NCBI RefSeq assembly: GCF_033110285.1
Contig: NZ_CP136995.1
Span: forward strand, 1,736,001 to 1,800,000
DNA: 64,000 bases
Direction: 5' to 3'
Source of the DNA: Ottowia sp. SB7-C50
GTDB lineage: Bacteria > Pseudomonadota > Gammaproteobacteria > Burkholderiales > Burkholderiaceae_C
Positions within the stretch are counted from its first letter, which is position 1; the number at the start of each line of letters is the position of its first letter. Below, one piece after another: positions 1 through 10,774 of the stretch. Below the pieces are notes generated by a model, which was not told the origin of the DNA, made no database searches, and worked only from the letters and a program-made list of their open reading frames with translations. The position numbers and the translations under genes are program-made.

Positions 1-1322
1 CGGTCGGCATTCATGGCCAGGCACATGCTGCAGCCAGGTTCGCGCCACTCAAAGCCAGCGGCGGTGAACACCTTGTCCAGCCCCTCGGCCTCAGCCTGGC
101 GTTTGACCAGGCCGGAGCCTGGCACCACCAGCGCCTGCTTGACGTTGCCTGCCACCTTGCGGCCCAGCTTTTTGACGACGGCCGCAGCTTCGCGCATGTC
201 TTCGATGCGGCTGTTGGTGCAACTGCCGATGAACACCTTGTCGACGTGAATGTCGGCCAGCGCCTTGTTGGGCTCAAGGCCCATGTAGGTCAGGGCGCGT
301 TCGATGGCGCCGCGGCGCGTGTCGTCCTTTTCCTTGTCGGGGTCGGGCACGCGGCCGTCGATGCCCAGCACCATCTCGGGACTGGTGCCCCAGGTGACTT
401 GCGGCACGATCTGAGCGGCGTCGAGTTCGACTACGGTGTCGAATTTTGCGCCGGGGTCGGAATGCAGCGTCTTCCAGTGGGCGACAGCCTGGTCCCACTC
501 GGGGCCGCCGGTGAACTTGCCTGTGGCAGAGTCGGTACCCGGCGCCAGCAGGCGGCCCTTGACGTATTCGATCGTCTTGTCGTCCACGGCCACCAGACCT
601 GCGCGCGCGCCGGCCTCGATGGCCATGTTGCACACCGTCATGCGGCCTTCCATGCTGAGCGCGCGGATGGCGTCGCCGGCAAACTCGATGGTGTAGCCGG
701 TGCCGCCGGCGGTGCCGATCTTGCCGATGATGGCCAGCACGATGTCCTTGGCCGTGACGCCGGGCGCGGCCTTGCCGTTGACCTTGACCAGCATGTTCCT
801 GGCCTTCTTGGCCAGCAGCGTCTGCGTGGCCAGCACGTGCTCGACCTCGCTGGTGCCGATGCCGTGCGCCAGCGCGCCAAACGCGCCGTGCGTGCTGGTG
901 TGGCTGTCGCCGCAGACCACCGTCATGCCGGGCAGCGTGGCACCGTTTTCAGGGCCGATCACATGCACGATGCCTTGGCGCGCGTGCAGGAAGGGGAAGA
1001 ACGCGGCCGCGCCGTGTTCACTGATGTTGGCGTCCAGCGTGGTGACCTGCTCCTTGCTGATCGGGTCTTCAATGCCGTCGTAGCCGCGCTCCCAGCCGGT
1101 GGTGGGCGTGTTGTGGTCGGCCGTGGCAACCACGCTGCTGACGCGCCAGACCTTGCGGCCGGCTTCGCGCAGGCCTTCGTAGGCCTGCGGGCTGGTGACT
1201 TCGTGCACCAGATGGCGGTCGATGTAGAGGATGGCGGTGCCGTCAGGCTCGGTGTGGACGACGTGTTCGTCCCAGAGCTTGTCGTAAAGCGTGCGTGCGG
1301 TCATGGCTTGGGCAATGGACAT
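1..1322 (-). CDS. leuC: 3-isopropylmalate dehydratase large subunit (partial, C-terminus outside window)
   Basis: Large [4Fe-4S] subunit that, with LeuD, isomerises 2-isopropylmalate to 3-isopropylmalate in cytosolic leucine synthesis. Reading from the ATG at 1322 gives [20 protein letters not shown], the normal LeuC start, then the family landmarks [20 protein letters not shown] (about residue 130), [14 protein letters not shown] (about 350) and GCSMCLAMN (about 430), which supply the three cluster cysteines. About 440 residues are present; the last 30 or so lie beyond base 1. The start sits 10 bp after the stop of the upstream LysR gene, so the two are probably co-transcribed. leuD and leuB would be expected next, outside the window. 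Confidence 0.95.
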   Translation of the reverse strand, partial: MSIAQAMTARTLYDKLWDEHVVHTEPDGTAILYIDRHLVHEVTSPQAYEGLREAGRKVWRVSSVVATADHNTPTTGWERGYDGIEDPISKEQVTTLDANISEHGAAAFFPFLHARQGIVHVIGPENGATLPGMTVVCGDSHTSTHGAFGALAHGIGTSEVEHVLATQTLLAKKARNMLVKVNGKAAPGVTAKDIVLAIIGKIGTAGGTGYTIEFAGDAIRALSMEGRMTVCNMAIEAGARAGLVAVDDKTIEYVKGRLLAPGTDSATGKFTGGPEWDQAVAHWKTLHSDPGAKFDTVVELDAAQIVPQVTWGTSPEMVLGIDGRVPDPDKEKDDTRRGAIERALTYMGLEPNKALADIHVDKVFIGSCTNSRIEDMREAAAVVKKLGRKVAGNVKQALVVPGSGLVKRQAEAEGLDKVFTAAGFEWREPGCSMCLAMNAD

Positions 1323-1332
1323 GGTTGAAATT

Positions 1333-2292
1333 CTATGCGGCGGCGGAGGATTCAGCCGATGGCGCGGGTGCCGCATGCGCGTGTAGGTGATCGACCAGTG
1401 CGCGGGCGGTGACGGGCAGGGTGTCGAAGTCGCGCGCCACCAGTTCGATGGCGCGCGTGGCCCACGCGTCGGTGAGCGGGACGGCGCGCAGGGCGCCGGC
1501 GCCACTCATCAGCGTGAAGGCGCGTTCCGGCATGACGCCTACGCCCAGGCCGTTGTCAATCATGCGGCACATGGCGTCGAGCCCCGTGACGCGAATGCGC
1601 AGGCGGATCGGCCGCGCGACGGCCGCCGCCGCCTGCTGGCTGGCCAGCGCGATGGAGCTGTTGGCGTGCAGGCCCACGTGGTCAAAGTCCAGGGTGTCGG
1701 CAAAGGCCACAGCTGGCAGGCCTGCCAGCGCATGGGTCGCCGGCACCACCAGCACCAGCCGGTCGGTGCGGTAAGGCCGCCGCTGCAGGGCGGCGCCGCT
1801 GAGGGTGACCGCGCTGACGTTGCAGATGCCCAGGTCGGCCGCACCTTCCTGCACGGCCCGCATCACTTCGGAAGAAAGGTGTTCTTCCAGATCGACCTTG
1901 ACTTCGGGGTGGCGGCGCACGAAGGTGCCCAGGTCTTCCGGCAGAAACTGCACGATGGCCGAGATGCTGGCGTGCACGCGCACGTGGCCGCGCACGCCGT
2001 CGGCGTATTCGCTCAGTTCGCCCTGCATCTTTTCCAGCCCGAACAGCAGGCTGCGTGCGTGGTGCAGCAGGCTCTGGCCCGCCGGCGTCAGGTCGACGCC
2101 GCGCGCATGGCGGTAGAGCAGGGCGGTGTCCAGCGCCGCCTCCAGGTCGGACAGGCGCTTGCTGACGGCAGACGGTGCAATGAATTCTCGCTCGGCCGCC
2201 TTGCCGATGCTGCCGGCCTCGCACACGGCCACGAACAACTGCAACGAAGTGAGGTCGATGCGGCGGGCGAAGCTGCGTTCGGTGAGTTTCAC
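1333..2292 (-). CDS. LysR-family transcriptional regulator upstream of leuC
   Basis: DNA-binding regulator with an N-terminal winged HTH ([22 protein letters not shown] followed by [20 protein letters not shown]) and a C-terminal periplasmic-binding-like effector domain, about 319 residues from the chosen GTG at 2292. The frame is open to an ATG at 2418, but the extra 42 residues are basic, Pro-rich and unlike the family, which normally begins a few residues before the LTSLQLF helix, so I prefer the GTG. It lies 10 bp upstream of leuC on the same strand. A role in controlling leuCDB is inferred from position only; no ligand can be read from the sequence. Confidence 0.85.
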   Translation of the reverse strand: MKLTERSFARRIDLTSLQLFVAVCEAGSIGKAAEREFIAPSAVSKRLSDLEAALDTALLYRHARGVDLTPAGQSLLHHARSLLFGLEKMQGELSEYADGVRGHVRVHASISAIVQFLPEDLGTFVRRHPEVKVDLEEHLSSEVMRAVQEGAADLGICNVSAVTLSGAALQRRPYRTDRLVLVVPATHALAGLPAVAFADTLDFDHVGLHANSSIALASQQAAAAVARPIRLRIRVTGLDAMCRMIDNGLGVGVMPERAFTLMSGAGALRAVPLTDAWATRAIELVARDFDTLPVTARALVDHLHAHAAPAPSAESSAAA

Positions 2293-2649
2293 GGGGGTCG
2301 GAGGGCGTCTCGGTTGAAGACTGCTTTTCGCTATTGTCCCCCCAAGCGAGGCGCGAGACATCGCAAATCGAGATGGCTTGGGTGGTGGGCGCCGATGGCT
2401 GAGCGACCGGACGGACAAGCCCGCTTGTCGCGGCGAGTCAGGACGCCATGGGCGCCTGCGCTATGGTGTCAGCTTGCCAGCGCTTTTTGCGATCCGTGGC
2501 GTGTTTTAAAGTGCCGGTCGGGTCGCACCATGCTTGTGTCAACACGCTATCAAAAATGAAGCTCAGTCCGCAGACGGGATATGCGCTGGTGGCACTTTTT
2601 ATGCCCTTTTTTCTTCTAAACACTTCCCTGGCTTTTTGACCTCTACCCC

Positions 2650-3258
2650 ATGCAATCTGCGCCCGCCACCACGTTCGACGAAGCCTATTACCAGCGCTTC
2701 TATTTCGACAAGAAGACCCGTGTGGTCGATCGCGCGCATGTCGACCGGCTGGCGGCGTTTGTGGCGACCTACCTTCAGTATCTGCGCGTGCCGGTGCGGC
2801 GGGTGCTGGACGTTGGTTGCGGCATCGGCCTGTGGCAAGGGTTGATTGCACGGCATTTTCCGGACGCCAGCTACCACGGCGTGGAGATCAGCGACTACCT
2901 GTGTCAGCGCTACGGATGGGCGCATGGCTCGGTGGTGGACTACCGCGCTGCCGAGCCGTTTGACCTAGTGATCTGCCAGGGCGTACTGCCTTACCTGAAC
3001 CCGCCGGACCTGCGGCGTGCGCTGGACAACCTGGGCCAGCTGAGCCGTGGCGCGCTCTATCTGGAGGCGGTGTCGCGGGAAGACTATGAACGCGACATGA
3101 TCGACGAGGAACTGACCGATGCGCGCCAGTTTCGTCATCGCGCCGGGCTGTATCGCGCCGGGCTGCGCCCGCACATGCGCGAGATGGGTGGCGGCCTGTG
3201 GCTGAGCCGGCAGGCGGACGTGCCGCTGTTCGCGCTGGAGCACGTTGACGAGCGGTGA
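2650..3258 (+). CDS. class I SAM-dependent methyltransferase
   Basis: Soluble 202-residue protein with the SAM-binding motif I LDVGCGIGLWQGLI at about residues 54-67 and a downstream acidic YHGVEISDYLC strand (motif II region) followed by FDLVICQGVLPYL, typical of Rossmann-fold methyltransferases. The substrate cannot be told from the sequence. It stands alone between the divergent leuC/LysR unit and the convergent gltA operon, so context does not help. The ATG at 2650 directly precedes the first conserved part. Confidence 0.85.
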   Translation: MQSAPATTFDEAYYQRFYFDKKTRVVDRAHVDRLAAFVATYLQYLRVPVRRVLDVGCGIGLWQGLIARHFPDASYHGVEISDYLCQRYGWAHGSVVDYRAAEPFDLVICQGVLPYLNPPDLRRALDNLGQLSRGALYLEAVSREDYERDMIDEELTDARQFRHRAGLYRAGLRPHMREMGGGLWLSRQADVPLFALEHVDER

Positions 3259-3353
3259 GAGCGTAAGGAGCTGCGGGCGGGCGCTGGCTTGGCCTGACCG
3301 GGTCCGCCTGTGGCCGCGGCGCAGCATTCATCACAACCCATGCGCGCGTCCCA

Positions 3354-3385
3354 TAACAAAACCCGCCACCAGGGCGGGTTTGTAA
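3354..3385 (-). terminator. intrinsic terminator of the sdh-gltA operon
   Basis: Stem AAACCCGCC / GGCGGGTTT (3359-3367 with 3373-3381) around a 5-base loop, with an A-rich plus strand on the left that gives a T-run on the minus strand. It lies about 40 bp beyond the gltA stop. It may also act on the convergent methyltransferase gene. Confidence 0.75.
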
Positions 3386-3425
3386 GCCGGCAGCGGCCGA
3401 GTGTGCAGCCGCAGCACCGGATCTT

Positions 3426-4721
3426 TCAGGGCACGTCGCGACGCGGCGAGCCGGTGTACAGCTGGCGCGGACGGCCGATCTTGTATTCGGGGTCGGCCAT
3501 CATTTCGTTCAGCTGTGCGATCCAGCCCACGGTGCGGGCCAGCGCGAAGATGCCGGTGAACAGCTTGACCGGCACGCCGATGGCGCGCTGCACGATGCCG
3601 GAATAGAAGTCGACGTTGGGGTAAAGCTTGCGCGAGACGAAGTACTCGTCTTCCAACGCGATCTTCTCCAGCGCCTTGGCCAGCGCGAACAGCGGGTCGT
3701 TCTCGAGGCCCAGCTCTTGCAGCACTTCGTCGCACGTTTCCTGCATCAGCTTGGCGCGCGGGTCGTAGTTCTTGTAGACGCGGTGACCAAAGCCCATCAG
3801 GCGCACGCCGGAGTTCTTGTCCTTGACCTTCTCCATGAACTCGCCGACCTTGGCCAGGCCACCCATCTTCTGGATGTCTTCCAGCATGTTCAGGCAGGCC
3901 TCGTTGGCACCGCCGTGTGCCGGGCCCCACAGGCAGGCCACGCCGGCGGCGATGGCCGCGAACGGGTTGGTGCCGGAGCTGCCGCACAGACGCACGGTGG
4001 AGGTGGACGCATTCTGCTCGTGGTCGGCGTGCAGGATGAAGATGCGGTCCATGGCTTTTTCAAGCACCGGATTGACCTTGTAGTCTTCGCACGGGGTGCC
4101 GAACATCATGCGCAGGAAGTTGCCTGCGTAGCTGAGCTCGTTGCGCGGGTACATGTACGGCTCGCCCACGCCGTACTTGTGCGCCATGGCCACCAGGGTG
4201 GGCATCTTGGAGATCAGGCGGATGGCGGCAATGTCACGGTGCTCGGCGTTGTGCACGTCGATCGAGTCGTGATAGAAGGCCGACATGGCACCGACCAGAC
4301 CCGTCAGCACGGCCATCGGGTGGGCGTCGCGACGGAAGCCGCGCAGGAAGAACTGCATCTGCTCGTTGACCATGGTGTGCTGCAGCACGACCTTGTGGAA
4401 GTCTTCGCGCTGCTTGGCGTCGGGCAACTCGCCCTTCAGCAGCAGGTAGCAGGTGTCGAGGTAGTCGCACTTCTCGGCGAGCTGCTCGATGGGGTAGCCG
4501 CGGTACAGCAGTTCGCCCTTGTCGCCGTCGATGTAGGTGATGGCCGACTGGCAGGCCGCCGTGGACATGAAGCCCGGGTCGTAGGTGAACTGACCGGTCT
4601 GCGCATACAGCTTGCGGATGTCGATGACGTCCGGACCGATGGTTCCCTGATAGACGGGCAGATCGACGTCGGGGCTGCCGTTGGAGAAAGACAGCTTGGC
4701 TTTGTTGTCGGAGAGTTTCAT
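3426..4721 (-). CDS. gltA: citrate synthase
   Basis: Condenses acetyl-CoA and oxaloacetate to citrate, the entry step of the TCA cycle. The 431-residue length and N-terminal beta-rich region ([19 protein letters not shown]) match the hexameric, NADH-sensitive type II enzymes of Gram-negative bacteria. Catalytic landmarks visible are [15 protein letters not shown] and [14 protein letters not shown], plus the C-terminal [10 protein letters not shown]. It is the last gene of the minus-strand run sdhC-sdhD-sdhA-sdhB-sdhE-gltA, starts 31 bp after the sdhE stop and is followed by an intrinsic terminator, so it is most likely in the sdh operon. Confidence 0.97.
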   Translation of the reverse strand: MKLSDNKAKLSFSNGSPDVDLPVYQGTIGPDVIDIRKLYAQTGQFTYDPGFMSTAACQSAITYIDGDKGELLYRGYPIEQLAEKCDYLDTCYLLLKGELPDAKQREDFHKVVLQHTMVNEQMQFFLRGFRRDAHPMAVLTGLVGAMSAFYHDSIDVHNAEHRDIAAIRLISKMPTLVAMAHKYGVGEPYMYPRNELSYAGNFLRMMFGTPCEDYKVNPVLEKAMDRIFILHADHEQNASTSTVRLCGSSGTNPFAAIAAGVACLWGPAHGGANEACLNMLEDIQKMGGLAKVGEFMEKVKDKNSGVRLMGFGHRVYKNYDPRAKLMQETCDEVLQELGLENDPLFALAKALEKIALEDEYFVSRKLYPNVDFYSGIVQRAIGVPVKLFTGIFALARTVGWIAQLNEMMADPEYKIGRPRQLYTGSPRRDVP

Positions 4722-4752
4722 GTCCAGGTGGTTGCTTGAGGGAAGTTGGCGA

Positions 4753-5040
4753 TCATGCGCTGAGTGCCTGGCCGCGCGGCGGTGTCCGCAGCATGCCCAG
4801 CACCTCGCGCACGTCGGGCGAGTTGAGGTCGTCTCCTGGCTCTTTCCGGCGCAAAAGCAGGTCGAGCAGATCGTTATCCGAGAGGTCCATCAGTCTTAAC
4901 AGCGCGTCGGCCTGCCGCGCCGTTAGTTGGCTTTCGTGCTGGCTGAAGAATCGCTCGATGAACAGGTCGTTCTCCAGCATGCCCCGGCGGCATCGCCACT
5001 TGAGCCTGGAAAGCGAAGTCGTGTCGAGCAATGCCGTCAT
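4753..5040 (-). CDS. sdhE: FAD assembly factor SdhE
   Basis: Small soluble protein (95 residues) that promotes covalent attachment of FAD to SdhA. The signature RRGMLENDL (the RGxxE motif) is at about residues 18-26, followed by the conserved [32 protein letters not shown] helices. Its place directly between sdhB and gltA fits this role. It starts 22 bp after the sdhB stop. Confidence 0.93.
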   Translation of the reverse strand: MTALLDTTSLSRLKWRCRRGMLENDLFIERFFSQHESQLTARQADALLRLMDLSDNDLLDLLLRRKEPGDDLNSPDVREVLGMLRTPPRGQALSA

Positions 5041-5062
5041 GGGTGCCAGCGAGGGCTGCGCT

Positions 5063-5767
5063 TTAGACGGTGCGACGCACCATCAGCTCCTTGATCTTGC
5101 CGATGGCCTTGGTGGGGTTGAGCCCCTTGGGGCAGACGTCGACGCAGTTCATGATGCTGTGGCAGCGGAACAGGCGGTACGGGTCTTCCAGGTTGTCCAG
5201 CCGCTCGCCGGTGGCCTGGTCACGGCTGTCGGCGATGAAGCGGTAGGCCTGCAGCAGGCCGGCCGGGCCGACGAACTTGTCGGGGTTCCACCAGAAGCTG
5301 GGGCAGCTGGTGGAGCAGCTGGCGCACAGGATGCACTCGTACAGGCCGTTCAGCTCTTCGCGCTCTTCGGGCGACTGCAGGCGCTCGGTCTCGGGCGGTG
5401 GGTCGTTGTTGATGATGTACGGCTTGATCGAGTGGTACTGCTTGAAGAACTGCGTCATGTCGACGATCAGGTCGCGCACCACGGGCAGGCCGGGCAGGGG
5501 CTTGAGCACGATCGGGTCTTTCAACGTGCGCAGGTTGGTCAGGCACGCCAGGCCGTTCTTGCCGTTGATGTTCATGGCGTCCGAGCCGCACACGCCTTCG
5601 CGGCATGAGCGACGGAAGGACAGCGTCGGGTCGACCGCCTTGAGCTTGATCAGGGCGTCGAGCAGCATGCGCTCGTTGCCTTCCAGCTCGATTTCCACCG
5701 TCTGCATGTACGGCTTGGCATCCTTGTCCGGGTCGTAGCGGTAGATCTTGAAGGTGCGTTTTTGCAT
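5063..5767 (-). CDS. sdhB: succinate dehydrogenase iron-sulfur subunit
   Basis: Electron-transfer subunit of complex II, carrying electrons from SdhA FAD to ubiquinone at the inner membrane. The 234 residues hold all three cluster motifs: the [2Fe-2S] cysteines in [21 protein letters not shown], the [4Fe-4S] motif [12 protein letters not shown], and the [3Fe-4S] motif [17 protein letters not shown]. It lies between sdhA and sdhE in the operon. Confidence 0.97.
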   Translation of the reverse strand: MQKRTFKIYRYDPDKDAKPYMQTVEIELEGNERMLLDALIKLKAVDPTLSFRRSCREGVCGSDAMNINGKNGLACLTNLRTLKDPIVLKPLPGLPVVRDLIVDMTQFFKQYHSIKPYIINNDPPPETERLQSPEEREELNGLYECILCASCSTSCPSFWWNPDKFVGPAGLLQAYRFIADSRDQATGERLDNLEDPYRLFRCHSIMNCVDVCPKGLNPTKAIGKIKELMVRRTV

Positions 5768-5798
5768 CGTGGTTTCCTTGTGACCGGGCGCGTGCGAA

Positions 5799-7604
5799 TC
5801 AGAACGTGCGAACCTTGGGCGGCACGCTTTCGACGGTGAGCGGCTTCATGCGCACGGGCTTGTAGCTCAGGCTGTTGTCTGCGCTGTGCCACAGGGTGTG
5901 TTTCATCCAGTTGGCATCGTCGCGGCCCAGCGGGGCGGTGGGGTGGTCGGCCGGGTGCTCGTAGTCGACCACGGTGTGGGCGCCGCGGCATTCCTTGCGG
6001 GCGGCGGCCGAGACCATGGTGGCCTGCGCCACTTCGATCAGGTTCTCGACTTCCAGCGCTTCCTGGCGCGCCATGTTGAACACGCGCGAATGGTCCTTCA
6101 GGCCCAGCCCGGCAACGCGCTCGCGAAGTTCAGCCACCTTGACCACCCCTTCGTCCATGCTGGCCTGGGTGCGGAACACGCCCGCGTGCGTCTGCATGGT
6201 GGAGCGGATGTCGTTGGCTATGCGCTGCGCGTATTCGCCGTCGCTGGCCGCTTCCAGGCGGTTGAGGCGCTCGAGCGAATAGTCGGCCGCGTCGGCCGGC
6301 AGGGGCTTGTGCGCGCCCTTGCCGTGGTGGGCGATGATGTGGTTGCCGGCAGCCTTGCCAAACACCAGCAGGTCGAGCAGCGAGTTGGTGCCCAGGCGGT
6401 TGGCGCCGTGCACGCTGACGCAGGAGCATTCGCCCACGGCGTACAGGCCCTGGATCGGCACGTTGTGGTCCTGGCCCGTCGGCACGCACACCTGGCCGTT
6501 GATGTTGGTCGGCACGCCGCCCATCTGGTAGTGGATGGTGGGCACCACCGGGATCGGTTCCTTGGTGATGTCGACGTTGGCAAAGTTGATGCCGATCTCG
6601 TACACCGAAGGCAGGCGCTTGTGGATGGTGTCGGCGCCCAGGTGGTCGAGCTTGAGAACGACGTAGTCCTTGTTGGGGCCGCAGCCACGGCCTTCCTTGA
6701 TTTCCTGGTCCATCGAGCGCGAAACGAAGTCGCGCGGCGCCAGGTCTTTCAGGGTGGGGGCATAGCGCTCCATGAAGCGTTCGCCATTGCTATTCAAAAG
6801 GATAGCGCCTTCGCCGCGGCAGCCTTCGGTCAGCAGCACGCCCGCGCCGGCCACGCCGGTGGGGTGGAACTGCCAGAACTCCATGTCCTGCAGCGGGATG
6901 CCGGCACGCGCGGCCATGCCAAGGCCGTCACCGGTGTTGATGAAGGCGTTGGTGCTGGCGGCAAAGATGCGGCCCGCGCCACCCGTGGCCAGCATCACCG
7001 TCTTGGCGTGCAGCACGTAGAGTTCGCCGGTTTCCATTTCGATGGCGGTGACGCCCACCACGTCGCCCTCGGCGTCGCGGATCAGGTCCAGCGCCATCCA
7101 TTCGACAAAGAAGGTGGTCTTGCTGGCCACGTTCTGCTGGTACAGCGTGTGCAGCATGGCGTGGCCGGTGCGGTCGGCCGCGGCGCAGGCACGTTGCACG
7201 GGCTTTTCGCCGTAGTTGGCGGTGTGGCCGCCGAACGGGCGCTGGTAAATGGTGCCATCGGGGTTGCGGTCGAACGGCATGCCCATGTGCTCCAGGTCGT
7301 AGACGACCTTGGGGGCTTCCTGGCACATGAATTCGATGGCGTCCTGGTCACCCAGCCAGTCAGAACCCTTGATGGTGTCGTAGAAGTGGTAGTGCCAGTT
7401 GTCTTCGCTCATGTTGCCCAGCGAAGCGCCAACGCCGCCTTGCGCCGCCACAGTGTGCGAACGGGTCGGGAAGACTTTGGACAGCACGGCGACGTTCAGG
7501 CCGGCGCGCGCCAGTTGCAGCGAGGCGCGCATGCCCGAGCCGCCCGCACCGACGATCACCACGTCGAACTTGCGGACATTGATTTGGTCTTTGGTGTAAC
7601 TCAT
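5799..7604 (-). CDS. sdhA: succinate dehydrogenase flavoprotein subunit
   Basis: Catalytic subunit of complex II oxidising succinate to fumarate. The 601-residue protein starts with an FAD-binding [11 protein letters not shown] motif (about residue 20), has the flavinylation-site histidine in [11 protein letters not shown] (about 50), the substrate loop with [20 protein letters not shown] (about 240-260), and the C-terminal [18 protein letters not shown]. Length and motifs are normal. It is flanked by sdhD (46 bp upstream) and sdhB (31 bp downstream) in one operon. Confidence 0.97.
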   Translation of the reverse strand: MSYTKDQINVRKFDVVIVGAGGSGMRASLQLARAGLNVAVLSKVFPTRSHTVAAQGGVGASLGNMSEDNWHYHFYDTIKGSDWLGDQDAIEFMCQEAPKVVYDLEHMGMPFDRNPDGTIYQRPFGGHTANYGEKPVQRACAAADRTGHAMLHTLYQQNVASKTTFFVEWMALDLIRDAEGDVVGVTAIEMETGELYVLHAKTVMLATGGAGRIFAASTNAFINTGDGLGMAARAGIPLQDMEFWQFHPTGVAGAGVLLTEGCRGEGAILLNSNGERFMERYAPTLKDLAPRDFVSRSMDQEIKEGRGCGPNKDYVVLKLDHLGADTIHKRLPSVYEIGINFANVDITKEPIPVVPTIHYQMGGVPTNINGQVCVPTGQDHNVPIQGLYAVGECSCVSVHGANRLGTNSLLDLLVFGKAAGNHIIAHHGKGAHKPLPADAADYSLERLNRLEAASDGEYAQRIANDIRSTMQTHAGVFRTQASMDEGVVKVAELRERVAGLGLKDHSRVFNMARQEALEVENLIEVAQATMVSAAARKECRGAHTVVDYEHPADHPTAPLGRDDANWMKHTLWHSADNSLSYKPVRMKPLTVESVPPKVRTF

Positions 7605-7650
7605 GTTCGTGGCTCAGTAATTCTTGTCATCAGGATCGGACGGTGGCCGG

Positions 7651-8016
7651 TCACAGGCGCCACAGCACCTGGAAGGCCCAGCCGGCGCAGCCGACCAGCC
7701 AGGCGAGGGTGATCGCCTGCAGCGTGAGGCGCATGCCCACTGGCTTGACGTAGTCCATCCACACGTTGCGCATGCCAACCCAGGCGTGCCAGATCAGCGC
7801 CACGACGACCGCGAACGTGAGCACCTTCATCCATTGCGACGCGAAGATGCCTGCCCATTTGTCGTAGCCGATCGGGCCGCTCGACAGAATCACCTGGGCC
7901 AGCAGCACCAGCGTGAACACCGCCAGCAGCGCGCCGGTAAAGCGTTGCACCAGCCAGTCGGCGGTGCCATAGTGCGCGCCGGTGACGGTGCGCTTGGAGC
8001 CGTAGTTGACAGCCAT
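7651..8016 (-). CDS. sdhD: succinate dehydrogenase membrane anchor subunit
   Basis: Hydrophobic membrane anchor (121 residues) of complex II. Three transmembrane helices are visible: about residues 27-47 (FTGALLAVFTLVLLAQVIL), 60-80 (WMKVLTFAVVVALIWHAWVGM) and 95-118. The histidine in the HAWVGMRNVWMDY stretch is the family heme/quinone-site histidine. The gene begins 25 bp after the sdhC stop and precedes sdhA, so the order sdhC-D-A-B is complete. Confidence 0.92.
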   Translation of the reverse strand: MAVNYGSKRTVTGAHYGTADWLVQRFTGALLAVFTLVLLAQVILSSGPIGYDKWAGIFASQWMKVLTFAVVVALIWHAWVGMRNVWMDYVKPVGMRLTLQAITLAWLVGCAGWAFQVLWRL

Positions 8017-8041
8017 GAATTTGCTCCTATGAATGTGCGAA

Positions 8042-8473
8042 TCAGTACAGGCCGAACAGCTTGGCGCCCAGGATCACGAGCAGCACCAGGCTGACCACCA
8101 GCACCCCGGCGGCGGACTGGCGGCCAAAGTCCTTGGTGGTGTTGTGCGACATGTCCATGTACAGGTGGCGCAGGCCGGCCAGCAGGTGATGCAGGTAGGC
8201 CCAGATCAGCACCAGCGTCACCAGCTTGATGAACCAGCCGGGGAAGATGCCCAGGCCGGCCGAGAACGCCGACGTGAACTGCCCGAACGAAATCTCGGAC
8301 GACACCGACTTGTCGAACAGCCACAGGATGAAGGGCAGCAACAGGGCCATCAGCACGCCGCTGAGTCGGTGGGCGCCAGACACAAGCGCGGCCAGCGGCC
8401 AGCGGTAGGAGGGGAGATCCCGAAGCGCATTGATGTTGCGGAATTCGGGCCGGGGCTTGGCTGCTTCGCTCAT
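8042..8473 (-). CDS. sdhC: succinate dehydrogenase cytochrome b556 subunit
   Basis: Cytochrome b subunit of complex II, 143 residues from the ATG at 8473 (MSEAAKPRPEFRNINALRDL). The SGVLMALLLPFILWL segment with the preceding SGAHRLSG motif and the HLLAGLRHLYMD segment (heme-ligand histidine) are typical of SdhC; three transmembrane helices are expected. A longer frame upstream to 8569 is open, but its extra residues are unlike the family, and an AGG-containing ribosome site is not needed there. It is the first gene of the sdh-gltA operon; the operon promoter should lie in 8474-8687. Confidence 0.92.
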   Translation of the reverse strand: MSEAAKPRPEFRNINALRDLPSYRWPLAALVSGAHRLSGVLMALLLPFILWLFDKSVSSEISFGQFTSAFSAGLGIFPGWFIKLVTLVLIWAYLHHLLAGLRHLYMDMSHNTTKDFGRQSAAGVLVVSLVLLVILGAKLFGLY

Positions 8474-8687
8474 GTGGGGGTTCTCGTGGGAAAAGATGTA
8501 ACGACGTCTTGATTTCTTCGAAGGCGAACCTGCAAATTCTATTGCAACGCAACAAGCTGACGACGGCATTGCAAAGGGGCGCCGTTCACGGAGAAAAAAC
8601 GGGCTTTATCAGAGGCTGCAGAACGCACGGCTGCGGGCGCAATTGCGCCGTCCTGCGCATCAATGGTTGCGACCGCACGACCCGCCG

Positions 8688-9560
8688 TCAGCTCAGCTGG
8701 TTGCGGTAGTGGTGCGTATCGGTTCGATACAACCCGCGACGCAGTTCCATGGGCGCGTCGTTATAGGTATAGGCAATGCGTTCCACGCTGAGCAGCGGCG
8801 TGCCAGCGGACACATCGAGCAGCGTGGCCTGCGCTTCGTCGGGCAGGACGGCGCGAATTTTCTCGTCGGCCCGGACCATGCGGACGCCGAACTCGGCTTC
8901 GAACAGCGCGTACATCGGGCCGTGGTACTGCGACAGCCGCTCCACGGTCAGGCCCTTGAACGGGCCGCCCGGCAGCCAGATGTCTTCCAGAATCGTCGGT
9001 ACGCCGCCATAGCGCAGCAGCCGGCGCGCCTGCAGCACCGGGTCGCCCGGCCGCAGGCCCAGCAGGCGGGCCACTTCGGCGCTGGCGCGCTGGCGCTTGC
9101 AGTCGACGAAATCGCGCTGCGCGGGGCCTTCGCTGTCCACGGTGCCCTGGTCGGGCTGCAGGCGCAGAAAGCGGTATTGCACATGCTGCTCGGCATGCGT
9201 GGCCACGAAAGTGCCGCGGCCCTGGCGCCGCACCAGCAGGTTTTCGGCCGCCAGTTCGTCCACCGCCTTGCGCACGGTGCCCTGGCTGACCTTGTAGCGC
9301 GCGGCCAGTTCCAGCTCGCTGGGGATGACTTCGCCCGGTTTCCAGTCGCCCGCCTGCAAGCTCTGCAACACCAGGCCCTTGATCTGCTGGTACAGCGGGC
9401 TGAACGCGGGCGCCTGGCCCGCCCAGGTGGTCTGGGGCGGCGCGCTCGCAGCGGCGTCGGGCAAAACGGAAACAGGGGGGGGCGGTGGCCATTGGCTCAG
9501 GCGCGCGGCTTGGCGCGCGTGGGGTACTGCAAAGGGGTAATCATATCTTATATAAGACAC
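8688..9560 (-). CDS. GntR-family (HutC/UTRA) regulator next to the sdh operon and divergent from mdh
   Basis: GntR-type repressor or activator: a winged HTH (PLYQQIKGLVLQSLQAGDWK, then IPSELELAARYKVSQGTVRK) and a C-terminal UTRA ligand domain ending YRTDTHHYRNQLS. The raw frame opens at a GTG at 9560 whose first codons are the operator palindrome itself, an awkward start. A tract of eight G/C (9475-9482) lies just downstream: with one base fewer the protein would begin at the ATG at 9492 (MATAPPVSVLPDAAAS), which I think is the true start. Its position between sdhC and mdh, and the shared operator at aceA, suggest control of TCA and glyoxylate genes; this is inference. Confidence 0.88.
   Translation of the reverse strand: MSYIRYDYPFAVPHARQAARLSQWPPPPPVSVLPDAAASAPPQTTWAGQAPAFSPLYQQIKGLVLQSLQAGDWKPGEVIPSELELAARYKVSQGTVRKAVDELAAENLLVRRQGRGTFVATHAEQHVQYRFLRLQPDQGTVDSEGPAQRDFVDCKRQRASAEVARLLGLRPGDPVLQARRLLRYGGVPTILEDIWLPGGPFKGLTVERLSQYHGPMYALFEAEFGVRMVRADEKIRAVLPDEAQATLLDVSAGTPLLSVERIAYTYNDAPMELRRGLYRTDTHHYRNQLS
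9546..9557. promoter_or_regulatory. putative GntR operator in the gntR-mdh intergenic region
   Basis: Perfect 12-bp palindrome TCTTATATAAGA followed by a half-site repeat (CACAAGAC). It lies 11 bp upstream of the mdh -35 box and over the raw gntR start. Near-identical sites occur twice before aceA (40468-40481 and 40498-40511). Confidence 0.65.
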
Positions 9561-9568
9561 AAGACAAA

Positions 9569-9597
9569 TTGACCCTCAGGGTTTTCGCGGATACACT
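9569..9597 (+). promoter_or_regulatory. putative sigma-70 promoter of mdh
   Basis: -35 TTGACC (9569-9574) and -10 TACACT (9592-9597) with an exact 17-bp spacer, about 100 bp upstream of the mdh ATG. The operator palindrome lies just upstream of the -35 box. Confidence 0.55.
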
Positions 9598-9694
9598 TGC
9601 ACACTGCGCCGGTTGCTCGTTCTGAGCTTCCGTGCCGGTCCGCCGAGGCGCGGCGGTCCGTCGACTTTTCATCACCCTTCCTGGAGTTATTCCC

Positions 9695-10681
<987 letters not shown>

Positions 10682-10687
10682 TGCGAG

Positions 10688-10770
10688 GTGGAGCGTTGGG
10701 CGTTCAGCGTTGGGCGTGAAGACCGACGCGAGATCCGCCCACGCTCCACGCCCGACGCTGAGCCCTCAAC
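10688..10770. repeat. imperfect long hairpin between mdh and the CitE-like gene
   Basis: An 11-bp tandem pair GCGTTGGGCGT (separated by TCA) on the left is roughly inverted on the right by two CGCCC-ACGCT-type units, so the 83 bases can fold into a long imperfect hairpin. It has no T-run. It may be a repeat element or a transcript-stability structure. Confidence 0.4.
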
Positions 10771-10774
10771 CGAC

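Noticed and set aside
8474..8687. GntR operator before sdhC
   Set aside because: GTCTTGATTTCTT at about 8503 on plus is only a half match to the motif, so I do not claim it.
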